Of a stretch of DNA of 16,876 nt, positions 8,566-16,677 are shown one piece after another (position 1 is the first letter of the stretch; each line of letters starts with the position of its first letter). This DNA comes from Spirogloea muscicola (Eukaryota; Streptophyta; Zygnematophyceae; Spirogloeales; Spirogloeaceae). Below the pieces are notes generated by a model, which saw nothing but the letters and a program-made list of their open reading frames with translations, was not told where the DNA came from and did no database searches. The stretch spans positions 168,406 through 185,281 of the forward strand of contig WELB01000040.1 of NCBI GenBank assembly GCA_009602725.1. The letters are read 5' to 3'. The position numbers and the translations under genes were made by a program.

Positions 8566-8857
8566 GGACTCCTCATTGATGCGGCCCCACTGAAGGGCAG
8601 CATCAGTGAGGGCTACCAAATCATGTCTCAACAGCAGGCTGAACAGTGGGTTGACGACTGGCAGCGTGTCTGCCAGCCCGTCCAACGTGTGACAGAGTGT
8701 CATGCAAAGCGCTTCTGCGGTTGGAGTCCTCATCTATGCTGCCCCGCAGCAGTAGTGGGGACTCCAAAGCATGTCCCAACCGCAGGCCGTACAGAGAGTT
8801 CCAAGTGGCAGCGTGTCTGCCAGCCCGGCCAATGTGTGACACTGTCACGCAAAGCGT
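8566..8857 (+). repeat. two diverged tandem units of about 140 bp
   Basis: Unit 1 (8566-8712) and unit 2 (8723-8857) share the same succession of blocks: GGA.TCCTCAT, CAAA.CATGTC.CAAC, TGGCAGCGTGTCTGCCAGCC, and GCAAAGCG near the end. Indels and substitutions lie between the blocks. A frame is open through much of it, but unit 2 has in-frame stops in the corresponding frame, and I recognise no protein. Confidence 0.7.
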
Positions 8858-8859
8858 TC

Positions 8860-10000
8860 CAGATAAAAGATGGTTGTTAGCATAGAGGGACAACGTAATG
8901 CTTTCCAGGCCATGGGCAACTGAACGTGGTTGATTAAGACGCGTTTGGTCAGGTCGACAGGGGATCTGTAAGTACATTGTCATCGTGGAGTGAAAGGAAG
9001 TGGCCATGCCAGTTTGTGTGCTTCTTCCAAGAGGAAAAGATATGCGACGCTTGCAATGGTCCACCAGAGAGCACCAGAGAATGACCTGCACACGATGGGC
9101 TTACTCAGAAGAAGCCATGAAATCTGACAACGATGGACACCAAGCATCCGATCCCACGAGCACGCGAAGGACAGAGGAAGTGGGCCAACTGCGTGGGGGA
9201 GACAACTGCAGCTTGGCGCTGCATCCTGTGAAATTCTCTCAGCAACAGGCAGCATCCCTTCTAAGGTCGCAACACTAGTTCAAGCTCACACAACTTGACA
9301 TGCGGAGAGCATCTCACCTGCAACTTTCTCCCAGCATGTTGACCAACAAGCGACAAGCGTGCTGACCAGATTTGCTGCACATGCATGTAGAGCCTGCTTA
9401 TGGACGCTATCTCAAACGTCTCACTGAGTTGACTTGCAGCTCAGTCACCATGAATGAGTGAAGGGCTCCTGCAATTTGCATGACACCTGACGATAAAAAA
9501 TACAAAATGCGGGCTCCTACTAAGACGTTTTGGAATCTAACCCGCAGCACATCACCATGTCAGAATAGTCTAGCTTATACAGAACGGTCAAACCCTCCAA
9601 TACTTACAAACTAGCAGAAAGACTACGCAGAGAAAGGGCTAAATTGTGCCCATGAAGCGTATATATCTCCAAATGCCTGCAAATAAATTCTCAGATCGAT
9701 CTGTCGCATACACGGAACAGCCAGACTGAGGAGCTAAGAGGGCGGTAATCTGTGGCACTCATCATGAAACAGACCTCGTTCAGCACCTTCTCTCAGAGCA
9801 TATGCTCACTGTGTGATGCCTGTGGGATTCACAAGCTCGGGTATGCCAAATCGGTGCTGTCACAGAACAAGCGTTGGGTCGCCGGAGGATCTGGACTCAA
9901 TGGAAGGTGGGCCAACTCGACCAACCTCTGGGCCACTTGCTTATGCCGAGCGGTCTGCTCTCCATGTAAGTGCTATTTCCTTGACCTTGCCCAGTCTACT
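8860..10000. other. non-coding or unrecognised stretch
   Basis: There is no gene I can support. Frames are short and lack family motifs. A 104-codon frame at 9752-10066 and another at 9813-10088 run into the dispersed element at 10003, so they are probably repeat-derived. Confidence 0.45.
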
Positions 10001-10002
10001 TG

Positions 10003-10019
10003 GGCTGGCCTCTATAGCC
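10003..10019 (-). repeat. GGCTG-N8-CAGCC dispersed element, copy 2 (diverged)
   Basis: In reverse orientation the core reads GGCTATAGAGGCCAGCC, with 4-bp arms kept. Flanking blocks (TTGACCTTG upstream and CCTCCTTTGGGAG downstream on the plus strand) match the reverse complement of the flanks of the 14554 copy. Confidence 0.5.
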
Positions 10020-10161
10020 ACCGCCTCCTTTGGGAGTGCTTCTATTATAACATATATTCTATTTGAGGGCCAGGGTACAAAGCGGTAGAAGCAATTGCTT
10101 AGGAGGAGCCGAGAGCTGAAGAAAAACAAGCACAAAAAGAAAGTAAGCAGCTACGAAGCAC

Positions 10162-10738
10162 TCAGTAACCCCTGCTAAGCAGCCTCAGGTCAGAGAAGCT
10201 GGGCTCCTGGAAGCGGGTCCCCAGGCCAGAGCCAGAGGCAGCAGCGAGGGCTCTGCCGGCACGCAGGTGCAGCGCGCGGGCCATAGACCGCTGCAGCGAG
10301 ACGGCCAAGCGCATACGGTACACCTGCGCTAGCGACCCGGCTGCAGGAAAGTCCACCGGCTCCCCATGTAAGCGGGCGGACGATGGCGTGGCGGGCGAGC
10401 TGGTTGAGCAGCTCGAGCCACCGAGCACCCAACGCCCCATACTTGTCGATAGCCAGCGGGAAGGAACTCGTCTTCCCGCGGATGATCAACATACTTGAGC
10501 TCCTTGGCCCGAGCGGCGCAGGCGACTGCATACCCGGCCTTGGTGGCATATTGAGCTCGGTGTGAGCGGTCGTATGCGTAGGTGGTCACCACGTCGAGGG
10601 TAAGACGTAGCCCGCCAGCTTGTGGGGTGTCCACAAGGTCGACGCGACGAACGTGGAGACCGTCGACCCGTTGCTGGAGCGAAGAAAGCCAGCCCGCAAC
10701 AGCACGAGCAAGGTCCGGGAGCCGGAGAATCTAAGACC
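10162..10738 (-). pseudogene. retroelement-like C-terminal coding fragment, frameshifted
   Basis: On the minus strand one frame reads LPDLARAVAGWLSS, RVDLVDTPQAGG and LTLDVVTTYAYDRSH on to KELKYVDHPREDE. It then shifts to a second frame (FPLAIDKYGALGARWLELL) and to a third (SLAQVYRMRLAVSLQRSMAR, ALHLRAGRALAAA), ending TAG/TAA-rich. The order (DVV-T strand, K..KY helix, FPLAI..YGALG..WLELL, then a basic amphipathic tail) resembles the C-terminal region of reverse-transcriptase-type polyproteins common in algal genomes. That family assignment is from pattern memory. At least two frameshifts make it a relic. The tail matches the plus-strand fragment at 15202-15369. Confidence 0.5.
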
Positions 10739-11170
10739 ACTATCATGTGCAGAATGGTAGGACCAGAGTCTGTCCGAAGCGGGGACGGTGTTGGGCCTGA
10801 CCACGTCACTGGCCGGCATGACTTTGCCAAGAACCAGGGCGCACTGCAAGTCAGTGGCTGTGAGTGGGCAGCCCAAGGAACGTACGAGGGGGCGGAGGTG
10901 TGACCTCGCGTTGACCTGCAGGTACACTGACCCGCCGAGTGTGCCACCCGTGGCCATCCGGTCGGCAGCTCCGCATCCCACGCGAGATCTCTATGATGGC
11001 CATTTGGAGGGCAGCCAGAGTACAAACATTATCATTGACAAGATTGAGAAGCTTCTCTGTTGGTAGGTGTTGCGGCAACCGCTTTCTCTCGGGATGGCAT
11101 ACGATTTGGCAGGACATTTAAGCACCATCGCCGCCTTGTCAGGAAAGGAGCTCGCCCGACTGAAGAAGGT

Positions 11171-11188
11171 GGCTGGGGAAGGCCAGCC
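11171..11188 (+). repeat. GGCTG-N8-CAGCC dispersed element, copy 3
   Basis: The stem is perfect with loop GGGAAGGC. The 3' flank AAAAGGAATGGACAAGGTCC resembles that of the copies at 13711 and 14554. Confidence 0.65.
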
Positions 11189-11316
11189 CAAAAGGAATGG
11201 ACAAGGTCCAAAGAGCCGTGAAGGCGCCTGAACCACACAGGAAGGCTCTCTTTCGCGCTGTGTGCTCGAAAATATGACATAGAACATAAGGAATGCTTTA
11301 AGTCCATTTGAAGGGG

Positions 11317-11421
11317 ATGCGGATCATGACTTGTGACCAGCAGATGCTGCATTTCACGCTTTTCTGGACCCTTGGAACTCTGTGCATCCCTTTTGTCTTG
11401 GCTGACCAGTCACAGGCATCG
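11317..11421 (+). repeat. 104-bp direct repeat, left copy
   Basis: From ATGCGGATCATGACTTGTGA to ACCAGTCACAGGCATCG this is about 96% identical to 14400-14503. It lies 5' of the four-transmembrane gene. Confidence 0.9.
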
Positions 11422-11600
11422 CCCTCTACTGGACGAGGCGTCTTGTTTTCCCAGTGAAGTCTCGGCCACGTCCATTTGACTTCCGAGCGCGTGGGGTGAG
11501 AACGCAGGCAGACCTTCAGCGGAAACTGGGCCAGGCACAAGGCCTCACCCCAACGCCCCTCTCCCACAAAGTAGCTCCCCCTGCCTTCGCCTCCCCTTGG

Positions 11601-11644
11601 TACTTGGCCACTCAGGCACTCCATCACCCAGTACGCACTCCATT
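11601..11644 (+). repeat. 44-bp repeat, left copy, just upstream of the four-TM gene
   Basis: The block from TACTTGGCCACTCAGGC to CACTCCATT matches 16304-16347 at 37 of 44 positions without gaps. In one frame both copies read YLATQALH, so they may be pieces of the same coding element. The block ends about 30 bp before the proposed start codon of the next gene. Confidence 0.7.
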
Positions 11645-11676
11645 GCCTGGTGCTGCCGCTGCTGCTGGCAACGAGA

Positions 11677-13219
11677 ATGCAGCCCGGAGGCGCACACCCG
11701 ACGCCTCCTCCGATCCACCCTGAGCAGTTCACCGCCAGGCAGCCGCAGGATGCCGGAAGCCATGGTGGCGGATTTGATGGGTACCAGGGCCCGCCCAAGC
11801 CGCCGCCCGGTTACCCGAGCGCTGCAGGCTTCGCGCATATGCCGCCGGCCACCGCTGGCCCGGACCCTGGAGTCACGTCCAACAAGCTCACTGGGTATGC
11901 CGTAGCGAGCCTAGTGCCATCCTCTCCTTTGTCCTTATCTGCTGCTGTTGCCATCGCAGCTAGCACAGAGTCCTACTGCTATTTGCAGACGCACAGCTGA
12001 CTTGCATGGGCCGCACTTGTGCTGCCACACTTATACTTGCTGCTTGTGGCACAGCATGTACCTTAGGCTGGCCATTGTGAACCTCGTCTGCCGCACCCTG
12101 GTATTCATCCTTGCTGTTACCGCTGCCAGCCTCATGGGCAATGACAAGTTGTACCTGGACGTATTCACTTATTATGCAAATACAAATTCAGTGGGAGAAA
12201 CAATGTTCAGAGACAACGCAGTTAATGTAGCTGCTGCCTATGCGTGAGTACCCTTGCACACAAAGATCCCCTGCTTGATTCTCAGCTCTCAAGTGCAAGG
12301 GTCGCCGTGATGTCATGCCCAATATCCTTTCTGAGCTGAGGCCACTAGCTATGAGCGCCTGATTGCATTGCTGCCTCCCAACTGCTATTGGTGCCCACCA
12401 TCCCATCCTTAGTGGCAAAAAGGCTATGCTGATGTGCTTCTCTATGGTCCGCAGCTTCCTGGTGGCCAGCATGTCGCTTCTGAGCCTCTGGAGCTTGATC
12501 ATGGGCATTGTCGAGGCTGTGAGCTTCTGCAATAGGCGCCTGCAAGAAAAGAGGGCGTTCATCATTGTGCGCTTGGTTCTGGACGCAGTAAGCACAATTC
12601 CACCCTCCGCTTTTGTCCTACCTCGACCCTCCTCCCTTCTTCTCCTTGTGCCCTTGCATATTCTTCTACCTTCGAATGGTAGCCCATCCACCCTCGTCCT
12701 CGCTCTCGGCCATCTTTGTCCCTCCGTTCGCTCCTACCACGCCCGCTTTCACTGCCCCGTCATATCCGAGTCGGAAGAAGTGCACAACCCTTATATTATG
12801 TTCCTTGGGTCTTTGCCATATGTGAGAGGCTGGGCCAAGGCTAGTCTTGCAGGAAAGAGTGGCGATCAGGCTCTATCATCATTGTTTTCCACAATGGGCT
12901 GATCTTTCATCGTCAGTGGCTGGCAGCATCTCGGCTGACAAGCCTCCTCCCTTGCCTTGCGCAGATCCTTCTCTTCCTTGCCTTTGGGAGCGCGAGTGCA
13001 TCGGCGGGCATTGTCACTCTCGACAATTTTTCTGTGGTTGGTGGCAGGCGTTACCACAACGGCCAAGCACAGCTGGCAGTGGTCGTGGCTTTCTTCGCCT
13101 TCTTCTTTGACATACCCTGCTGCTTCACGCCTTTGGTCAAATACGTTGCAATCACACTACCTGCGCGGCATGGAATGCAAACAGCAGGTGTAGGCTCCGT
13201 AGAGCCGTATATATGTTAG
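11677..13219 (+). CDS. four-transmembrane CASP/MARVEL-like membrane protein, 4 exons
   Basis: Exons 11677-11894, 12055-12243, 12455-12587 and 12965-13219 join in consistent phases (2, 2, 0) with GT-AG introns and give 264 residues. Residues 1-73 are a Pro/Gly-rich, presumably cytosolic tail (PPKPPPGYP). TM1 is ~76-101 (LRLAIVNLVCRTLVFILAV), TM2 ~137-159, TM3 ~172-199 (RLVLDAILLFLAFGSASASA) and TM4 ~216-243 (QLAVVVAFFAFFFDIPCC). An Arg inside TM1 (R86), an Asp at the start of TM3 (D179) and the small-residue ASA run are features I associate with CASP-like (DUF588) proteins; MARVEL-type is the alternative. By family these are membrane scaffold proteins; no specific role is inferred. The start at 11677 lies within a longer open frame; an upstream GTG at 11650 is in frame but unlikely. 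Exon 4 could be spliced further at GCAG|GTGTAG near 13187. Confidence 0.7.
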
Positions 13220-13700
13220 CCTGTCACTTGGCATAAGTTGTGGCGAGCTAGCACGTACTGACGCTTAGCCATTGGACATAAAGCAAAGTAGATAAAGGAG
13301 ACGGTGAGATTGGCCAATGGAGGCATCACATGAAAGCCACCAATGTCCGGCAGTTCTGGCGCCTGCCTTTGCGGTTGACGTAGACGCAGGAGACCAAATA
13401 GCCCTGGACTATAAGGCGTGAGCACAATGATATCCACTGCTCCCTGTTGGTTCAAAACATGGTGAAGCAGGGCAAACTGCAGCAAAGTGTCTCAATCGTA
13501 GTTGTAGTTGCTACATCGCTTATGCGGTTGCAGGCACGCTTTGCCATCCTCTGCCTAGGTGCAGCAACTGCGACAATATGCACCTTCAAGTTGACACTGC
13601 AGCTTGGCTTGTCCGTACCCTATTATTGTTGTGCAAAAATATGACAGCATTCTACTTGACACGCAGCAGTCGATCCTGACAAAGAAACAGCTCTTCCAAT
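13220..13700. other. 3' flank of the four-TM gene, no recognised gene
   Basis: A hydrophobic 65-codon frame (13447-13644) has no family signature and no supporting splice partner that I could assign. The stretch probably includes the 3' UTR. Confidence 0.4.
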
Positions 13701-13710
13701 ATAATGCAGT

Positions 13711-13727
13711 GCTGTGGAAGGCCAGCC
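13711..13727 (+). repeat. GGCTG-N8-CAGCC dispersed element, copy 4
   Basis: The core GCTGTGGAAGGCCAGCC keeps a 4-bp stem. It is preceded by AACAGCTCTTCCAA (13687-13700), as at 8535, and followed by TACAAGGTTAAAGAGCC, as at 11171. Confidence 0.6.
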
Positions 13728-13865
13728 CAAATATTTGTACAAGGTTAAAGAGCCGGATGGCGCAAAAAGCAGAATCATACCTCCAATACATCAGCAAGTG
13801 GGAGCTCAATAACCTCTAGTCAGCAAGTGCATATCTAAATAAATAGAGGGCAACAGTGTCAGCAA

Positions 13866-13891
13866 TGTAATGTAATGTCGAGCCCATGTAA
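13866..13891 (+). promoter_or_regulatory. cluster of three TGTAA polyadenylation-type signals
   Basis: TGTAA occurs at 13866, 13871 and 13887. It is the nearest such cluster in sense orientation after the four-TM gene, but it is about 650 bp past the stop, so the link is weak. Confidence 0.3.
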
Positions 13892-14399
13892 TGACCATGT
13901 CAACGTGCATGGAAGATAAGCGTGAACATATCCTCAACTCCATACTATACGGCTTTGCAAGGATCAGTGGGTTGTTGCCTTTTAGGGGTTCTCACTTGGT
14001 GTACCGCTGCTTTACTTCCTCTAATAACCAATCTCTTGTGGCAGTGTATCTGAATTTTTCGTGAAGATGCATACTTGGGTGTTGTTAACAGCCGCATTGC
14101 CTAGACATTCGGGAACTAATGCTTGAGCAATGTCCTCTGCAGAGAGCTTCCTCATTGTCATGTCATTTATTATGGTCTTGTGAACAGTGTGCCAAGATGT
14201 CATGATACATGCAGTTGGGCTGGCATCCGCTATCACTCAAAGTGAAATGATGTCTATTCTCAGAATCAGTCCATGGTCCTGATAATGCAAAGGTAGACAT
14301 CTACTGTAGACGGATTGATACAAGGAGGCTTGCTTCGCTTGGACTTACTACTTTTGGCTTGTTATACCAAACTTGCAGTTTGCCTTGTTTCCAAGACGA
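13892..14399. other. stretch without recognised gene
   Basis: No open frame here resembles a known family, and I see no RNA gene or repeat shared with the rest of the window. Confidence 0.4.
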
Positions 14400-14503
14400 A
14401 TGCGGATCATGACTTGTGACCAGCAGATGCTGCTTTTCACGCTTTTCTGGACCCTTGGAACTCTATGCATCCCCTTATCTTGGCTGACCAGTCACAGGCA
14501 TCG
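14400..14503 (+). repeat. 104-bp direct repeat, right copy
   Basis: It is about 96% identical to 11317-11421, same orientation, about 3.08 kb away. The right copy runs directly into a GGCTG-N8-CAGCC element, whereas the left copy continues into different DNA. Confidence 0.9.
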
Positions 14504-14505
14504 GT

Positions 14506-14523
14506 GGCTGTGAGAGGCCAGCC
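14506..14523 (+). repeat. GGCTG-N8-CAGCC dispersed element, copy 5
   Basis: The stem is perfect with loop TGAGAGGC. It starts 3 bp after the 104-bp direct repeat ends. Confidence 0.7.
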
Positions 14524-14553
14524 CACAGTAGTAAGCTCAATAAAGGGGGCAAG

Positions 14554-14571
14554 GGCTGTGAAAGGCCGGCC
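14554..14571 (+). repeat. GGCTG-N8-CAGCC dispersed element, copy 6
   Basis: The core is GGCTGTGAAAGGCCGGCC (one G-T pair in the stem), preceded by AAAGGGGGCAAG and followed by CAAAGGGAGTTGACAAGGTCC. This copy best shows the longer, roughly 60-bp consensus. Confidence 0.7.
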
Positions 14572-14627
14572 CAAAGGGAGTTGACAAGGTCCGAAAGGAA
14601 TGGAAAGCGCAAATCACAAACACAATG

Positions 14628-15022
14628 TTAACGTCCGGACAATGCCTTGGCTCTTGGTGCTGGTCGTGCCCTGGTTGGCGCCTCAGGCCAAGACGGGCAG
14701 GGCGACTGCCTCGGCGATGCTTTCCGCTTCTTTACTTTAGACTGCCCTATGCTGGTCTGTACGTGCCTTCAGCTGCCCCCTCAACATGTGATGAGTGGGG
14801 CGGCTCACCCACCAATGCTTTTCCGCTTCTAACTTCCTTCTGTCCATAGTTACTCTTGTTGCCCTGGCTGTAGTCTCAGGCAATGATGGGCGGGTCGACT
14901 CCTTTCCGGAACATCCAGAATGGGACGAGATCGTTCCACTGGCCATTTATGTGCACGGGCTTCCGAGTCTCCGCCTCTGGCTTGCGCAGCGGGGTTGCTC
15001 TTCCTCCCCTAAGCTCATCTGA
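14628..15022 (+). pseudogene. possible retroelement-derived fragment, weak
   Basis: Frames here read NALALGAGRALVGASGQDGQ and, after a possible acceptor (GTCTCAG), GNDGRVDSFPEHPEWDEIV. The first recalls the tail motif ALHLRAGRALAAA of the 10.2-kb and 15.3-kb fragments. No continuous frame exists. It could be an unrelated decayed exon. Confidence 0.25.
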
Positions 15023-15201
15023 CTTCCTGCTGCTGACACGGGGTTACTAAGAGCGCCCTGTCTGCCTAGCCTGTCACTCCGTCATGAACACCTTCTGTAC
15101 GCACCTGGCTGGCTTTAACAGCCGCTCTATTAAGTCAGCAGCCGCATTCTTTCTCAGTGGCTAGACTTATCGGTTGCACGCCGTGCTGTGTCCCGAAGGC
15201 C

Positions 15202-15369
15202 GGGCGAGCAGGCCGACTTCAACACCCCTTGCTCGCTAGCGCAGGTGTTTCGCATGCGCCTGTCCAGATCCCTCCAGCGGTCCATGGCCCATGCCTTGCA
15301 TCTGCGTATTGGCCGTGCACTAGCTGCAGCCTCTCTTCCGTCAAGGGGACTGCTTTCCAGCTGCTAGTC
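15202..15369 (+). pseudogene. retroelement-like C-terminal tail fragment
   Basis: One plus-strand frame reads EQADFNTPCSLAQVFRMRLS and then RSLQRSMAHALHLRIGRALAAA before a TAG at about 15367. It matches the last part of the minus-strand relic at 10162-10738 over some 40 residues in the same order, so the two are copies of one family in opposite orientation. The upstream part is in other frames and not recognisable. Confidence 0.5.
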
Positions 15370-15482
15370 TTCCTGACTTGTGGCTGCTAAGTGGAGGTTA
15401 TTAAGTGACTACTTTACATGGTACTTGTTTTACTGTGTGTTCGAGCGCTATTCGACCTTTTTGGAACTTGTGATCCTTTTTA

Positions 15483-15500
15483 GGCTGGCTTTTCACAGCC
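15483..15500 (-). repeat. GGCTG-N8-CAGCC dispersed element, copy 7
   Basis: In reverse orientation the stem is perfect with loop TGAAAAGC, and the flank AAAGGGGGCGAG matches that of the 14554 copy. Confidence 0.7.
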
Positions 15501-15649
15501 CTCGCCCCCTTTGAATGAGCTTACATATTCTGGCGACGCTTTCCACTCCTTACTTCCTTCCTGAATAGCGTACTGGCTTCAAAAGGCTACCCTTTATATT
15601 ATGCGCACTGCGCGCCTCCTCTATTCCGCCCTCTAGTTACAACGACCTG

Positions 15650-16163
15650 CATTTAGGTGGTGGGCGTCCAAAATCTCCTACGGCACGCCCTGGCGGACCT
15701 GATGCGCGACGCCGGCTACTGCGCCATTTTGGAAGTGAGCGATATAATGAATCACCACATCTCAGGGACGCCATCACCGTCGCACCCTGGACATTGTGGG
15801 AGTACAACCTGGCGGAGGCCCACGAGCCTTTGTTGATGTAATTAAAGCGGAGGCGTACAAGAGTTCCGCATCGACTCACATCGCTGGTCACGCAGTGGGA
15901 GGTGCAGAGCAGAGAAAGCTCCTACACTACTCAACCCCCGCAGTGATCACCTCCTACCAGCCGCACTCGACACTTTCGGCTGCATGGGTCCTCGCTTCCA
16001 TACCCTACTTGAGCATGTTGCAAGTCTGGGATATGCTCGACGTGAGGATATGCTTCCAGCTCAGATGGGCATGCTGGCAGCCTACTTGTCATTCTTGCGA
16101 CGTCGAATGTCAGCTTGTCTGCAGCGAGCTCAGGCTCATGCGTTGCATCAGGAAGCTGGTTGA
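15650..16163 (+). pseudogene. retroelement-like C-terminal coding fragment, copy A (frameshifted)
   Basis: Segments in order: LLRHALADLMRDAGYCAILE; after a frame change RRTLDIVGVQPGGGPRAFVDV and AEAYKSSASTHIAGHAVGGA up to KLLHYS; then, after a 4-bp deletion relative to copy B near 15931, DHLLPAALDTFGCMGPRFHTL, HVASLGYARREDMLPAQ and SFLRRRMSACLQRAQAHALH, ending at TGA 16161-16163. The layout (RHALADLMRDAG, RR.LDIV, K..HY, DTFG.MGPRF..LL, basic tail) resembles the C-terminal region of algal reverse-transcriptase-type polyproteins, by pattern memory only. The frames are otherwise well kept, so decay is recent. Confidence 0.55.
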
Positions 16164-16303
16164 GCCTTAGGTGGTAGCTCAAGAGCTTGTCGATTGTCGT
16201 CCGGTATTCGGGCATCAGTTAGCGACCTCTATGTGCTGACGTGGTTACTAAGCGGGTCAGCTTAGCAGCAGGTGATGTACATTTGTCAATGTGCTTGCCT
16301 TCG

Positions 16304-16347
16304 TACTTGGCCACACAGGCCCTCCATCTCTTACTACACACTCCATT
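16304..16347 (+). repeat. 44-bp repeat, right copy
   Basis: It matches 11601-11644 at 37 of 44 positions. It sits between the two retroelement-like fragments. Confidence 0.7.
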
Positions 16348-16463
16348 TTCACTTGCATTTGTTGATCTAAGCTTAAGGAGCGTCCGTTGGCAGAAGTCGA
16401 GAGAGTGCTTGTGTTTGCGCCATCCAGCCCTTCCAAACCGTCTAATTCGGAATTTTCCTTTCG

Positions 16464-16481
16464 AGCTGGCCTCTCACAGCC
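16464..16481 (-). repeat. GGCTG-N8-CAGCC dispersed element, copy 8
   Basis: In reverse orientation the core reads GGCTGTGAGAGGCCAGCT, with the outer stem pair changed to G-T. Confidence 0.6.
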
Positions 16482-16517
16482 ATCGTCTTACTTTGAGGTA
16501 GCTATGTCTAGATAGAT

Positions 16518-16536
16518 TGCTGTGGAAAAGCAAGCC
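16518..16536 (+). repeat. GGCTG-N8-CAGCC dispersed element, copy 9 (degenerate)
   Basis: TGCTGTGGAAAAGCAAGCC keeps the order of the element, but the stem is broken by one inserted or changed base. Confidence 0.35.
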
Positions 16537-16646
16537 CACGAAAGAAGATGGAGAGTATAATCTGAAAGATCGAGCTAGGTCTGAAGAGCAAGAAGAGAGA
16601 AGGCTTTTCATTTTGGCCCCTTTGACCCTTTTGCCATTTCTTGTCG

Positions 16647-16664
16647 GGCTGGCTTCTCACAGCC
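16647..16664 (-). repeat. GGCTG-N8-CAGCC dispersed element, copy 10
   Basis: In reverse orientation the stem is perfect with loop TGAGAAGC, and the flank GGGGGCAAG is shared with copies 6 and 7. It lies about 14 bp before retroelement-like copy B begins. Confidence 0.7.
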
Positions 16665-16677
16665 CTTGCCCCCACTG

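Noticed and set aside
7743-8579. 278-codon plus-strand frame and its 253-codon minus-strand counterpart
   Set aside because: They are shadows of EZH exon 1, the PEX4-like exons and the CCG tracts, with Arg/Ala-rich composition and no domain.
8039-8880. Long plus-strand frames with polyPro, polyArg or polyAla
   Set aside because: They run through the CCG intron and its repeats. The conserved PEX4 reading requires the intron to be removed.
9813-10088. 91-codon frame ending in a hydrophobic membrane-like segment
   Set aside because: The hydrophobic part is a translation of the dispersed element at 10003-10019 and its flanks, so it is probably not a gene.
13447-13644. Hydrophobic 65-codon frame as a further exon of the four-TM gene
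   Set aside because: The four-TM protein already has four spans and an in-frame stop at 13219. No phase-compatible splice pair with clear homology was found.
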